Assembly (NCBI GenBank): GCA_965652645.1
Contig: CBFGXE010000038.1
Span: forward strand, 1-28,865
Length of the DNA stretch: 28,865 nt
Direction of reading: 5' to 3'
Source: ZC4RG30 sp965652645
GTDB taxonomy: Bacteria; Pseudomonadota; Gammaproteobacteria; Steroidobacterales; Steroidobacteraceae
This document shows, piece by piece, positions 1 to 7,605 of the stretch (positions within the stretch are counted from its first letter, which is position 1; every line of letters starts with the position of its first letter). Made by a program: the position numbers and the translations under genes. The notes beneath the pieces are model-generated. The model was not told the origin of the DNA. It made no database searches and saw only the letters and a program-made list of their open reading frames with translations.

Positions 1-3
1 GGT

Positions 4-78
4 TGGTAGTCGCGAGTGGGATCGAACCACCGACCACTTCCATGTCAAGGAAGTGCTCTACCACTGAGCTACGCGACT
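4..78 (-). tRNA. tRNA-Val (anticodon GAC)
   Basis: The minus strand folds into a full 75-nt cloverleaf. The 7-bp acceptor stem pairs AGTCGCG with CGCGACT, followed by discriminator A and an encoded CCA (bases 4-6). The D arm is GCTC/GAGC. The anticodon stem CTTCC/GGAAG encloses the loop TTGACAT, giving anticodon GAC, which reads the Val codon GUC. The T arm has the TTCGATC loop. The short D loop (AGTGGTA) fits a class I tRNA. A candidate promoter lies just upstream at 105-133. Confidence 0.96.
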
Positions 79-104
79 ACAGCTCGAAACCCCGAGGGGG
101 CGGG

Positions 105-133
105 AAGATACCCGCGACCATTCTACCCTGCAA
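105..133 (-). promoter_or_regulatory. Candidate sigma70 promoter for tRNA-Val
   Basis: On the minus strand a TTGCAG box (128-133) and a TATCTT box (105-110) are separated by exactly 17 bp. A GC-rich run (CCCGCCCCC) follows, like the discriminator of stringently controlled stable-RNA promoters. The -35 match is weak (3 of 6) and the -10 is moderate (4 of 6). Position supports it: the predicted start is about 20-25 nt upstream of the mature tRNA. Confidence 0.45.
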
Positions 134-160
134 GCGGCAGTGCCGCTAAGCTTGCCCGCC

Positions 161-904
161 ATGCGCCGGATCCTCCCCGCTGGCCTGCTTCTCGCCACCC
201 TGCTCGTGGCCGCCAGCGAGTCCCGGCCTGACGCCTGGCCATCCGCGGCCGCGGAATTCCACTTCGCCCGCATGATGTACGTCGACTACCCCGGCGCGGG
301 CCGGTTCGGCCGTGGCTGGTGGCAGCAGGACTGGCCGGAGGCCGAGGAGCACTTCGTCCCGAACCTCGGCCGCATGACGCGCGTGAATGCCGGCGATTCG
401 GTGGTCATCCGCCTGACGGACGAGCGCCTGTTCGAGTTTCCCTGGCTGTATGCCACCCAGACCGGCTTCTGGGACCTCAGCAACGAGGAGGTCGACCAGC
501 TGCGCGAATACCTGCTGCGCGGCGGTTTCCTGATGTGCGATGACTTCTGGAACGAGGACGAGATGTACGTGTTCCGGGAGACCATGGCGCGTGTCTTCCC
601 GGAATTCGAGATGGTGAAGCTGCAGGACGGCGATGCCGTGCTGCACGTGGTGTTCGACATCGACGAGGCGGTGCAGGTGCCGGGCCTGCGGCACCTGCGC
701 GGCGGCGGCGAGGTGCAGCCGCTGCCACCGCCGGAGTGGTACGGCATCTACGACGACCGCGGCCGGCTGATGGTGGGCATCAACTACAACCAGGACGTGG
801 GTGATGGCTGGGAGCACGCCAACTGGGTGGAATATCCGCAGCCGATGACCGCGCAGTCCTATCGCTTCGGGATCAATTACGTCATCTACGCGATGACGCA
901 CTGA
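161..904 (+). CDS. Exported DUF4159 domain protein
   Basis: The predicted protein has 247 residues. It begins with a Sec-type signal peptide (MRRI, then a run of Leu/Ala to about residue 20), so it should act outside the cytoplasm. The rest matches the DUF4159 family: an early FHFARMMY segment, a central stretch around LREYLLRGGFLMCDDFW, and a C-terminal YGIYDDRGRLMVGINYNQD region. The family's biochemical role is unknown; it often occurs in larger membrane proteins linked to MoxR/von Willebrand clusters, whereas here it stands alone. An in-frame GTG at 140 would add seven residues ahead of the signal peptide. I chose the ATG at 161 because the n-region then directly precedes the hydrophobic core; neither start has a strong ribosome site. 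It converges on uvrB, with 33 bp between the stop codons. Confidence 0.85.
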   Translation: MRRILPAGLLLATLLVAASESRPDAWPSAAAEFHFARMMYVDYPGAGRFGRGWWQQDWPEAEEHFVPNLGRMTRVNAGDSVVIRLTDERLFEFPWLYATQTGFWDLSNEEVDQLREYLLRGGFLMCDDFWNEDEMYVFRETMARVFPEFEMVKLQDGDAVLHVVFDIDEAVQVPGLRHLRGGGEVQPLPPPEWYGIYDDRGRLMVGINYNQDVGDGWEHANWVEYPQPMTAQSYRFGINYVIYAMTH

Positions 905-941
905 ACCGGCGGGCGCCCTCGCCCGTGCCGGACGGGTTCAG
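901..941. terminator. GC-rich hairpin shared by two convergent genes
   Basis: CTGAACC (901-907) pairs perfectly with GGTTCAG (935-941). Inside, GGC-GGGCG pairs with CGCCC-GCC around a CCCT loop, with small bulges. The structure contains the stop codons of both the DUF4159 gene (902-904) and uvrB (938-940), so it may act as a two-way transcription end. No T-run follows on either strand, so intrinsic termination is uncertain. Confidence 0.4.
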
Positions 942-2977
942 GCCAGTTCCAGCAGCCGCGCCCGCAGGGCTTCCAGCGCGTCCCGGCAGGCAGCGGCCTC
1001 CTCGAATTCCAGTTCGCGCGCATGGCGCAGCATCTCGGCCTCGAGGCGCCGGATTTCCCGCCCGATCTGCTCGGGCGTGGCAGCCGGACCCACTCCCGGC
1101 CCCACGCCGGTGCGGGCCTTGCCCTTGCCGCCCTTCCCCGCACCCCGCGCTGACGGTGGTGGTTGCGGATCCTGCCGCGCGCCCTCCATCACATCCGTGA
1201 TGGGCTTGACCACGCCACGCGGCGTGATGTTGTGCTCGGCATTGAAGGCCAGCTGCTTCTCGCGGCGGCGCGTGGTCTCGGCCAGCGCGCGCTGCATCGA
1301 GCCGGTCATGTTGTCGGCATAGAGGATGGCGCGGCCGTTGAGGTTGCGCGCCGCCCGGCCGATGGTCTGGATCAGCGACCCTTCGGAGCGCAGGAAACCC
1401 TCCTTGTCCGCGTCGAGGATGGCCACCAGCGACACCTCGGGCATGTCCAGGCCCTCGCGCAGCAGGTTGATGCCCACGATGGCGTCGAACTTGCCCAGCC
1501 GCAGGTCGCGGATGATCTCCATGCGCTCCACGGTTTCCACGTCGGCGTGCAGGTAACGCACGCGCACGCCGTGCTCCTCGAGGTATTCGGTGAGGTCCTC
1601 GGCCATGCGCTTGGTGAGCGTGGTCACCAGCGCGCGCTCCCCGCGTTCCTTGCAGGCATTGATCTCGGAGAGCACGTCGTCCACCTGCGTGCGCACCGCG
1701 CGGATCTCCACCACCGGGTCGACCAGGCCCGTCGGCCGCACCACCTGCTCCACCACCTGCCCGGATTTCGCCGCCTCGTACTTGCCCGGCGTGGCGGAGA
1801 CGAAAATCATCTGCGGCGCGGCCGCTTCCCATTCCTCGAACTTCAGCGGCCGGTTGTCCAGCGCCGATGGCAGGCGGAAGCCGAACTCCACCAGCGTCTC
1901 CTTGCGCGAGCGATCGCCCTTGTACATGGCGCCCAGCTGCGGAATGGTCTGGTGGCTTTCATCCACCACCAGCAGCGCATCCGGCGGCAGGTAGTCATAG
2001 AGGCAGGGTGGCGGCTCGCCGGGCTGGCGGCCGGAAAGATAGCGCGAGTAGTTCTCGATGCCCTGGCAGTAGCCGATCTCCTGGATCATCTCCAGGTCGA
2101 AGGTGGTGCGCTGCTGCAGGCGCTGCGCCTCCACCAGCTTGTTGGCCTCGTAGAGCTCCTGCAGGCGGATGCGCAGGTCATCCCTGATCTGGTCCAGTGC
2201 CGTGACCAGCCGGTCGCGCGGCGTCACGTAGTGCGTGCCCGGGTAGACGGTGTAGCGCGGGATCCTGCCCCGCGACTCGCCGGTCAGCGGATCAAAACGG
2301 CTGAGCTGCTCGATCTCCTCGTCGAACAGCTCCACGCGGATGGCATCGCGCTCGGACTCGGCCGGGAAGATGTCGATCACGTCGCCGCGCACGCGGTAGC
2401 AGCCCTGCGTGAAGTCGATGTCGTTGCGCGTGTACTGCATCTCGGCCAGGCGGCGCAGCAGCGCGCGCTGGTCCATCCGGTCGCCGCGCTTCAGGTGCAG
2501 CACCATCTGCAGGTAGGCGGCCGGGTCGCCCAGGCCGTAGATCGACGACACGGTGGCCACGATGATGCTGTCGCGGCGTTCGAGCAGCGCCTTGGTGGCC
2601 GACAGGCGCATCTGCTCGATGTGCTCGTTCACCGAGGAGTCCTTCTCGATGTACGTGTCGGACGACGGCACGTAGGCCTCCGGCTGGTAGTAGTCGTAGT
2701 AGGAGACGAAATACTCCACCGCGTTGTGCGGGAAGAACTCCCTGAACTCCCCGTAGAGCTGCGCCGCCAGCGTCTTGTTGTGCGCGATCACCAGCGTGGG
2801 GCGCTGCACCTTCTGGATGACATTGGCGATGGTGAAGGTCTTGCCCGAACCGGTGACGCCCAGCAGCGTCTGGGACGCCAGGCCGCTCTCCAGCCCTTCC
2901 ACCAGGCGCGCGATGGCCTCCGGCTGGTCGCCGGCCGGCTCGTACTGGGCCGCCAGTTGAAATCCCGCGTCGCTCAT
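938..2977 (-). CDS. uvrB: Excinuclease ABC subunit B (UvrB)
   Basis: This is the full-length 679-residue DNA damage-recognition helicase of nucleotide excision repair, which takes damaged DNA from UvrA and presents it to UvrC. Visible motifs are Walker A GVTGSGKT (40-47), the Tyr-rich beta-hairpin YYDYY (93-97) that probes for lesions, the DESH Walker B box (339-342), helicase motif VI QTIGRAARN (537-545), and a C-terminal UVR domain (about 634-679) that contacts UvrC. A Gly/Lys/Pro-rich linker of about 25 residues precedes the UVR domain. The ATG at 2977 has CGGAG 8 nt upstream. No LexA box (CTG-N10-CAG) is visible in the 71-bp gap to the divergent aminotransferase gene. Confidence 0.98.
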   Translation of the reverse strand: MSDAGFQLAAQYEPAGDQPEAIARLVEGLESGLASQTLLGVTGSGKTFTIANVIQKVQRPTLVIAHNKTLAAQLYGEFREFFPHNAVEYFVSYYDYYQPEAYVPSSDTYIEKDSSVNEHIEQMRLSATKALLERRDSIIVATVSSIYGLGDPAAYLQMVLHLKRGDRMDQRALLRRLAEMQYTRNDIDFTQGCYRVRGDVIDIFPAESERDAIRVELFDEEIEQLSRFDPLTGESRGRIPRYTVYPGTHYVTPRDRLVTALDQIRDDLRIRLQELYEANKLVEAQRLQQRTTFDLEMIQEIGYCQGIENYSRYLSGRQPGEPPPCLYDYLPPDALLVVDESHQTIPQLGAMYKGDRSRKETLVEFGFRLPSALDNRPLKFEEWEAAAPQMIFVSATPGKYEAAKSGQVVEQVVRPTGLVDPVVEIRAVRTQVDDVLSEINACKERGERALVTTLTKRMAEDLTEYLEEHGVRVRYLHADVETVERMEIIRDLRLGKFDAIVGINLLREGLDMPEVSLVAILDADKEGFLRSEGSLIQTIGRAARNLNGRAILYADNMTGSMQRALAETTRRREKQLAFNAEHNITPRGVVKPITDVMEGARQDPQPPPSARGAGKGGKGKARTGVGPGVGPAATPEQIGREIRRLEAEMLRHARELEFEEAAACRDALEALRARLLELA

Positions 2978-3048
2978 GGGGTGGACTCCGTACTATACCT
3001 GTCCGAGCAATCCCGTTTATCGCCTCCGAGCCGACGCAGACCGCCCGC

Positions 3049-4254
3049 ATGAGCCGCATCCCCGTGTCGCGCCGCGTACAGCGCGTGAAGCCCTCCCCCA
3101 CCCTGGCCATGACCGCGCGCGCCGCGCAGCTGCGCCGCGAGGGCAAGGACGTGATCAGCCTGTCGGTGGGCGAGCCGGACTGCGACACGCCGGAGCACAT
3201 CCGCGCGGCGGGCATCGAGGCCATCCGGCGGGGCCACACCCGCTACACGAACGCCGATGGCGCGCCGGAACTCAAGGACGCCATCATCGCCAAGTTCCTG
3301 CGCGACAACGGCCTCACCTACCAGCGCAACCAGGTCCTGGTGTCCACCGGCGCCAAGCAGACGCTGTTCAACCTGTGCATGGCGGTGGTGGATCCGGGGG
3401 ACGAAGTGGTCATCCCGGCCCCGTACTGGGTGAGCTACCCGGACATGGTGCAGCTGGCCGACGGTGTGCCTGTCACCCCGTATGCGGGCGCGGACGCGGG
3501 ATTCAAGATCACCCCGCGGCAGCTGGAGCAGGCCATCACGCCGAAGACGCGACTGGTACTGCTGAACTCCCCCAGCAATCCCACCGGCGCGGCCTACACG
3601 CGCGCGGAGCTGGCGGCGCTGGGCGAGGTGCTTCTAAGGCACCCCCGGGTGCTCATCGGCACCGACGACATCTACGAGAAGATCTACTGGGCCGAAGAGC
3701 CCTTCGGCAGCCTGGCGCAGGTGGTGCCAGCGCTCTACCCACGCACGGTGACCATCAATGGCTGCTCCAAGGGTTATGCCATGACGGGCTGGCGCATCGG
3801 CTACTGCGGCGGGCCGGCCGAGGTGGTGGCCGCCATGGCCACCATCCAGGGGCAGTCCACCACCAATGCCGCGAGCATCAGCCAGCAGGCCGCCATCGCC
3901 GCGCTGAATGGACCGGAGGAGGAATTGCGCCGCATGAATGCCTCGTTCCGCGAGCGGCATGATTTCTTCGTGGCGGGCCTGAATGCACTGCCTGGCTTCC
4001 GCTGCCGCCCGGGGGAAGGCACGTTCTATGCATTCGTGGACGTGAGTGCCGCCATGCGCGAGCTGGGTTTCGAGGATGACGTGGGCTTCTGCGACTTCCT
4101 GCTCAATGAAGCGCTGGTGGCCGGCGTGCCCGGCTCGGGCTTCGGCGCACCCGGACACCTCAGGCTGTCGTTTGCCGTCAGCCGGGAAGACCTGGCGCGG
4201 GCGCTGGAACGCATCGGCAAGGCGCTCCGCGCCGCTGCCAGCCGCAGGTCCTGA
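3049..4254 (+). CDS. PLP-dependent class I aminotransferase (aspartate aminotransferase type)
   Basis: The 401-residue protein is a fold type I aminotransferase of the bacterial aspartate aminotransferase (Ib) group. It is expected to transfer amino groups between aspartate or related amino acids and 2-oxoglutarate in the cytoplasm. Motifs in order are the N-terminal VKPSPTLAM segment typical of the group, GEPD (41-44), the substrate-site SPSNPTG (174-180), the PLP-contact region TDDIYE (205-210), the Schiff-base Lys241 in NGCSKGYAMTGWR, and a late Arg in HLRLSF that should bind the substrate carboxylate. The start at 3049 matches the family N-terminus although no clear ribosome site precedes it. 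It is divergent from uvrB, an arrangement I recall from pseudomonads, and tRNA-Asn follows. The exact substrate cannot be fixed from sequence. Confidence 0.93.
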   Translation: MSRIPVSRRVQRVKPSPTLAMTARAAQLRREGKDVISLSVGEPDCDTPEHIRAAGIEAIRRGHTRYTNADGAPELKDAIIAKFLRDNGLTYQRNQVLVSTGAKQTLFNLCMAVVDPGDEVVIPAPYWVSYPDMVQLADGVPVTPYAGADAGFKITPRQLEQAITPKTRLVLLNSPSNPTGAAYTRAELAALGEVLLRHPRVLIGTDDIYEKIYWAEEPFGSLAQVVPALYPRTVTINGCSKGYAMTGWRIGYCGGPAEVVAAMATIQGQSTTNAASISQQAAIAALNGPEEELRRMNASFRERHDFFVAGLNALPGFRCRPGEGTFYAFVDVSAAMRELGFEDDVGFCDFLLNEALVAGVPGSGFGAPGHLRLSFAVSREDLARALERIGKALRAAASRRS

Positions 4255-4284
4255 GAACTGCACGAGGTCTGGTGCGCTTCCGGC

Positions 4285-4313
4285 TTGACGGGCGCGACGC
4301 GTTCTTGAAGAAT
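4285..4313 (+). promoter_or_regulatory. Sigma70-type promoter for tRNA-Asn
   Basis: TTGACG (4285-4290, 5 of 6 matches to the -35 consensus) and AAGAAT (4308-4313, 4 of 6 to the -10) are spaced by exactly 17 bp. A CGCGCCC discriminator follows, typical of stringently controlled stable-RNA promoters. The inferred start near 4320 gives a leader of about 34 nt before the mature tRNA. Confidence 0.65.
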
Positions 4314-4353
4314 CGCGCCCTCTTTGAGAGAGGGGCCGTCCGGCCTTGAGCGT

Positions 4354-4428
4354 TCCCCGGTAGCTCAGCGGTAGAGCATCGGACTGTTAATCCGTTGGTC
4401 GTTGGTTCGATTCCAACCCGGGGAGCCA
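4354..4428 (+). tRNA. tRNA-Asn (anticodon GTT)
   Basis: A 75-nt cloverleaf with acceptor stem TCCCCGG/CCGGGGA, discriminator G and encoded CCA (4426-4428). The anticodon loop CTGTTAA gives GTT, reading Asn codons AAC/AAU. The T arm is TTGG(T)TTCGATTCCAA. The outermost anticodon-stem pair is T-T, where E. coli tRNA-Asn has G-T. No strong terminator hairpin is visible in the 76 bp before the convergent YqaA-type gene. Confidence 0.96.
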
Positions 4429-4504
4429 ATTAAAACAAATACTTGCGAAAGAGTTATAAGCCTGTTTCGAGGCATGGTGCGGCCCTGTTCGCGGCCCGGC
4501 ATGT

Positions 4505-4939
4505 TCATCCAGTCGCCTTGAGCGTGAGATACGCCACCACCCCGTAGCGTCCCGCTTTCGCGATCCCCACCAGCAGCAAGAACACCGCCAATCGCTCGCG
4601 CATCATGCCGGCCACCAGCGTGAGCGGATCCCCGATCACCGGCGCCCAGCTCAGCAGCAGGGTCCACCTGCCATACCGCGCATACCAGCCCTGCGCCCTT
4701 TCGAGCATTCCCGGACTTGCAGGAAACCATCTGCGGTGGCGGAAGCGTTCGACGCCCCGGCCGATCCCCCAGTTGCACACCGAGCCCAGGATGTTGCCCA
4801 CGCTGGCCACCACGACCAGCCACACGGGCGGATGCCCCGCCACCAGCAGTCCGGCGAGCACGGCCTCGGATTGCCCGGGAATCAATGTGGCGGAAACAAA
4901 TGCGGAGAGGAGAAGGCCGCCGAACAGCGCAAGCGTCAT
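4505..4939 (-). CDS. YqaA-type membrane protein (DedA/SNARE-associated superfamily)
   Basis: A 144-residue inner-membrane protein related to the small YqaA branch of the DedA/VTT superfamily. It has hydrophobic segments near residues 1-15, 35-60, 90-115 and 118-140, and the conserved features S-A-T-L-I-P-G-Q-S-E near residues 15-25 and a GxxxGxxxNWGIGR stretch near 48-60. VTT-domain proteins are tied to lipid handling and membrane homeostasis; the role of YqaA itself is not settled. Its ATG overlaps the stop of the upstream MFS gene by 4 bp (ATGA), so the two are probably translationally coupled. Confidence 0.85.
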   Translation of the reverse strand: MTLALFGGLLLSAFVSATLIPGQSEAVLAGLLVAGHPPVWLVVVASVGNILGSVCNWGIGRGVERFRHRRWFPASPGMLERAQGWYARYGRWTLLLSWAPVIGDPLTLVAGMMRERLAVFLLLVGIAKAGRYGVVAYLTLKATG

Positions 4940-6084
4940 CTGCGCAGGCGCCAGCTGGCCAGCAGCATCAGCGCCAGCAGCGGCAGCGTTGCCAGGTTCA
5001 GCACCTGCCAGCCCAGCCGCGAGACGGCCACGCCGGCCAGCAACGACACGCAGGACTGCACGCCGAACACGATGAATTCGTTGATTGCCTGCGCACGGTG
5101 CCGATCAACGCCGCCATATCCCCTGGCCAGCAGCGTGGTGCCCGACACGAACAGCAGGTTCCAGCCCAGGCCCAGCAGCACCAGTGCCAGCCAGTAGTGC
5201 ACCACCTGCTGTCCGGCGATGCTCATGCCCACGCAGCCGGCCAGCAGCATGGCGCCAATCTGCATCATCGCGCGCTCGCCGAAACGCGCCACCAGCCGGC
5301 CGGTGAACAGCGAGGGCAGGAACATGGCCACCACATGGCTCTGGATCACCCAGGTGGTGGCCTCCACGCTGTGGTTGTGGTGCACGTGCATGCTGAGGGG
5401 CGCGGCCGTCATCACGAAGCTCATCACGCCGAAGGCCACCACGCCCGCCAGCACCGCCACGCGGAACATGGGCTCCGCAAGCAGCTCCGCGGCATTGCGC
5501 GCCCTGCCCCCGGCGGACACGGCCACCGGCACCGGCAGTTGCAACCGCGAGAGCACCCCGATGCCCAGCAGGTACAGCCCCGCGACGGCCACGAACGAAC
5601 CCGCATAGTCAGCGGCCGCGATCCAGTGCCTGCCCAGCAGCGCCAGCGGCGGGCCCACGAGCGCGGCGGCAAGGCTGCCGAGCAGGATCCACGACACGGC
5701 CCGGCTCACCAGTGCCGGGGCCACCGACTCCGCGGCGGCAAAGCGGTATTGCTGGGTGAAGGCCGTGCTGGCGCCGAACATCGCCGCGCCGGCGCACAGC
5801 ATGACGAAGTTGCCGCGCGCGATGGCCAGCGCCGTGAACAGCGCCGCACCTGCACCAATGGATGCGCCCAGGATGAAACCGGCCTTGCGGCCGATGTGCC
5901 GCATCAGCAGTGCGGCGGGCGCCGTGGTGAGCGCCACGGCCACCACCGCCACGGAGATGGGCACCGTGGCCAGGGACTCACGCGGCGCCAGCCCGGCGGC
6001 CACGATGCTGCCGAGCAGGATGAGCACGGTCAGGCCGGTGGCCGTCAGCGCCTGCGCACAGGCCAGCACCAGGACGCTGTTCAA
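4936..6084 (-). CDS. MFS transporter, substrate unknown
   Basis: The 382-residue protein is almost wholly hydrophobic with about 12 predicted membrane spans. The loop between spans 2 and 3 carries MRHIGRKAGF (near 61-70), a version of the MFS motif A. The length is typical of the superfamily. It should be a secondary transporter of the inner membrane, but nothing in the sequence or context fixes the substrate. The frame opens at a TTG (6084) without a convincing ribosome site, so the exact start is uncertain. It overlaps the following YqaA-type gene by 4 bp, and the methyltransferase gene ends 54 bp upstream. Confidence 0.85.
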   Translation of the reverse strand: MNSVLVLACAQALTATGLTVLILLGSIVAAGLAPRESLATVPISVAVVAVALTTAPAALLMRHIGRKAGFILGASIGAGAALFTALAIARGNFVMLCAGAAMFGASTAFTQQYRFAAAESVAPALVSRAVSWILLGSLAAALVGPPLALLGRHWIAAADYAGSFVAVAGLYLLGIGVLSRLQLPVPVAVSAGGRARNAAELLAEPMFRVAVLAGVVAFGVMSFVMTAAPLSMHVHHNHSVEATTWVIQSHVVAMFLPSLFTGRLVARFGERAMMQIGAMLLAGCVGMSIAGQQVVHYWLALVLLGLGWNLLFVSGTTLLARGYGGVDRHRAQAINEFIVFGVQSCVSLLAGVAVSRLGWQVLNLATLPLLALMLLASWRLRR

Positions 6085-6138
6085 GCGCGCGCCGGCAAGG
6101 CAGGCCCTGCGGACATGCGGATGCCGGTCAGGCCGCGT

Positions 6139-6897
6139 TCAGGGCTTCTGGAACAGCAGCACGAACTGGTCGGTCTTGCCCCGGTCGATCTCGTGGGCGG
6201 GCTTCGTGCGGTCATCGGCCGGATGGCGCAGCAGGTTGCTCTCCTGCACCAGCCTGAAGCCCACGCCCAGCATGTCCTGCTTGACCAGCTCCGCATCCAC
6301 GCGATGCAGGCTGCCCGCGTTCGTCGCGCCCGGATTGGCCGCATGGTCGATCACCATGTAGAGCCCGCCGGGCTTCAGCGCATCGAACACCATCTTGTTG
6401 GTTGGCGTGAGGTCCGCGTTCGGCCGGTTGCGCATGTCGTGGTAGTTCAGCGAGGTCCACACCAGGTCCACCTTCTCCGGCAGCGGCGTGCCGGGATCGA
6501 AGGCGGCCACCTTGATGTTCGAATAGCCGGCTTCGGCCGCCAGGGCGCGCATCGGCGCCGACATGTCGCGCCCGCCCGGGGGCGCATTCGGTGCCGGCAT
6601 CGGCACCCACGCATAGACCGTGCCCTGCGGGCCGACGACCTTGCTGAAGATGCGCGTGAAATAACCGCCACCCGGCAGGATCTCTGCCACCTTCGAGCCG
6701 GCATGGATGCCGGTGAGGGCGATCACTTCGGCCGGCTTGCGGTCGGCATCGCGCGCGCGGTCGGCGTCGGGCCGGCCCTTGTCGGCCACGGCGGCAGCCA
6801 GTTGCTGCGAAGCTGAAGGAGCTGCGGCCAGCGTGGGCATGGAAGCCAGCAGGCCGGTGCCCAGCAGGGTGAGCATCAGGCGGGCGCGATGATTCAT
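6139..6897 (-). CDS. Predicted methyltransferase with export signal
   Basis: The 252-residue protein begins with a clear Sec signal peptide (positive MNHRAR, hydrophobic core, likely cleavage after about residue 26 at LAAA-P). The mature part resembles a class I SAM-dependent methyltransferase: a motif I-like VAEILPGGGYF (70-80), a segment around DLVWTSLNYHDMRN (motif IV region), and a LKPGGLYMVIDHA segment typical of motif VI. It matches a known family of 'predicted methyltransferases' with signal peptides (COG4798-like) whose substrate is unknown. A SAM enzyme outside the cytoplasm is odd, so it may use another ligand. The ATG has GGAGAG 6 nt upstream and its own -10 box at 6934. Confidence 0.82.
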   Translation of the reverse strand: MNHRARLMLTLLGTGLLASMPTLAAAPSASQQLAAAVADKGRPDADRARDADRKPAEVIALTGIHAGSKVAEILPGGGYFTRIFSKVVGPQGTVYAWVPMPAPNAPPGGRDMSAPMRALAAEAGYSNIKVAAFDPGTPLPEKVDLVWTSLNYHDMRNRPNADLTPTNKMVFDALKPGGLYMVIDHAANPGATNAGSLHRVDAELVKQDMLGVGFRLVQESNLLRHPADDRTKPAHEIDRGKTDQFVLLFQKP

Positions 6898-6933
6898 GAG
6901 GCTCTCCAGGAGTCATTCCCAGTGAAGGGCCGA

Positions 6934-6939
6934 AGTATA
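6934..6939 (-). promoter_or_regulatory. Candidate -10 box for the exported methyltransferase gene
   Basis: TATACT on the minus strand (5 of 6 to the -10 consensus) sits 36 bp upstream of the ATG in the only AT-rich patch of an 81-bp gap. No good -35 lies 17 bp upstream. The implied leader is about 30 nt and includes the GGAGAG ribosome site. Confidence 0.4.
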
Positions 6940-6978
6940 GGACCGCCCGCGCCGGCGAGCGATTGCGGCCGCGCCAGC

Positions 6979-7590
6979 TTATTCGATCAGCGCATTTTCG
7001 GTGAGGATGACATCCAGCCGGATGTCATGTGGCAGCGCCTCGAAGGAGGCAAGCCGTGCAGCGGCATAACCGATGCCGATGGTGTGGTAGCTGGCGCCCT
7101 GTGCATCCAGCGCGGCCAGCGTGCGGTCGAAATAACCGCCTCCATATCCCAGGCGGTAGCAATGCCGGGGATCCCAGCCCACCACCGGGGCCAGCAGCAC
7201 CTGCGGCGTGAACTCCTCCAGTGCCGCCGGCACAGGGATGTTCCAGAACCCCTTCTCCATCGCGCAGCCCGGATACCAGCGGCGGAAACGCAGCGGCGCG
7301 CCCTTCTCCACCACCACCGGCAACACCACGGTGAGCCCCTGGTCATGCAGCTTGCCGAGCCAGGGACGCAGGTCCGGCTCGCCCCGCAGCGGCCAGTAGC
7401 CGCTGACGACGGGCCGCGCTTCCAGCAGGTTCCTGTCGCGACAATACGCCTCGAGCCGTGTGGCAATGGCCGTCGAGGCCTCCTGCCGTTCGGACACCGG
7501 CACCCGCATCCGCGCCTCGATCTGGCGGGCGCGCTCCATCCGCCGCCAGTCCATGATCCTGGCGCGCGCTTCGCTTGTGTTTTCTGACAT
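6979..7590 (-). CDS. 5-formyltetrahydrofolate cyclo-ligase
   Basis: This 203-residue cytoplasmic enzyme of the MTHFS/YgfA family uses ATP to turn 5-formyl-THF into 5,10-methenyl-THF, recycling folate. The hallmark C-terminal LGYGGGYFDRTLA segment (near 163-175) forms the nucleotide-binding loop, and a central GYWPLRGEPDLRPW region binds folate. Length is normal. The frame also has a TTG one codon earlier (7593); I chose the ATG at 7590. It lies 15 bp downstream of the Tat-SDR gene on the same strand, so they are probably co-transcribed. In many gammaproteobacteria this gene follows 6S RNA, but there is no room for 6S RNA here. Confidence 0.93.
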   Translation of the reverse strand: MSENTSEARARIMDWRRMERARQIEARMRVPVSERQEASTAIATRLEAYCRDRNLLEARPVVSGYWPLRGEPDLRPWLGKLHDQGLTVVLPVVVEKGAPLRFRRWYPGCAMEKGFWNIPVPAALEEFTPQVLLAPVVGWDPRHCYRLGYGGGYFDRTLAALDAQGASYHTIGIGYAAARLASFEALPHDIRLDVILTENALIE

Positions 7591-7605
7591 CAACAGACCC
7601 GCCGC

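Noticed and set aside
2978..3048. LexA operator upstream of uvrB
   Set aside because: No CTG-N10-CAG pattern on either strand. A TATAGT hexamer is present, but it would place the transcript start inside the ribosome site and has no -35.
1163..3052. 629-codon open frame opposite uvrB on the plus strand
   Set aside because: It is a shadow of uvrB: GC-rich codon use keeps antisense frames open. The translation is His/Arg/Leu-rich without any domain, while uvrB is unmistakable.
4460..4473. Terminator after tRNA-Asn
   Set aside because: Only a 4-bp stem (GCCT/AGGC) with no T-run; too weak to call.
4717..6816. 699-codon plus-strand frame across the MFS and methyltransferase genes
   Set aside because: The protein is low-complexity (His, Gln, Arg, Gly) and lies antisense to two genes with clear families.
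7591..7605. 6S RNA next to the 5-formyltetrahydrofolate cyclo-ligase gene
   Set aside because: 6S RNA often precedes this gene in gammaproteobacteria, but here only 15 bp separate it from the SDR gene, far too short.
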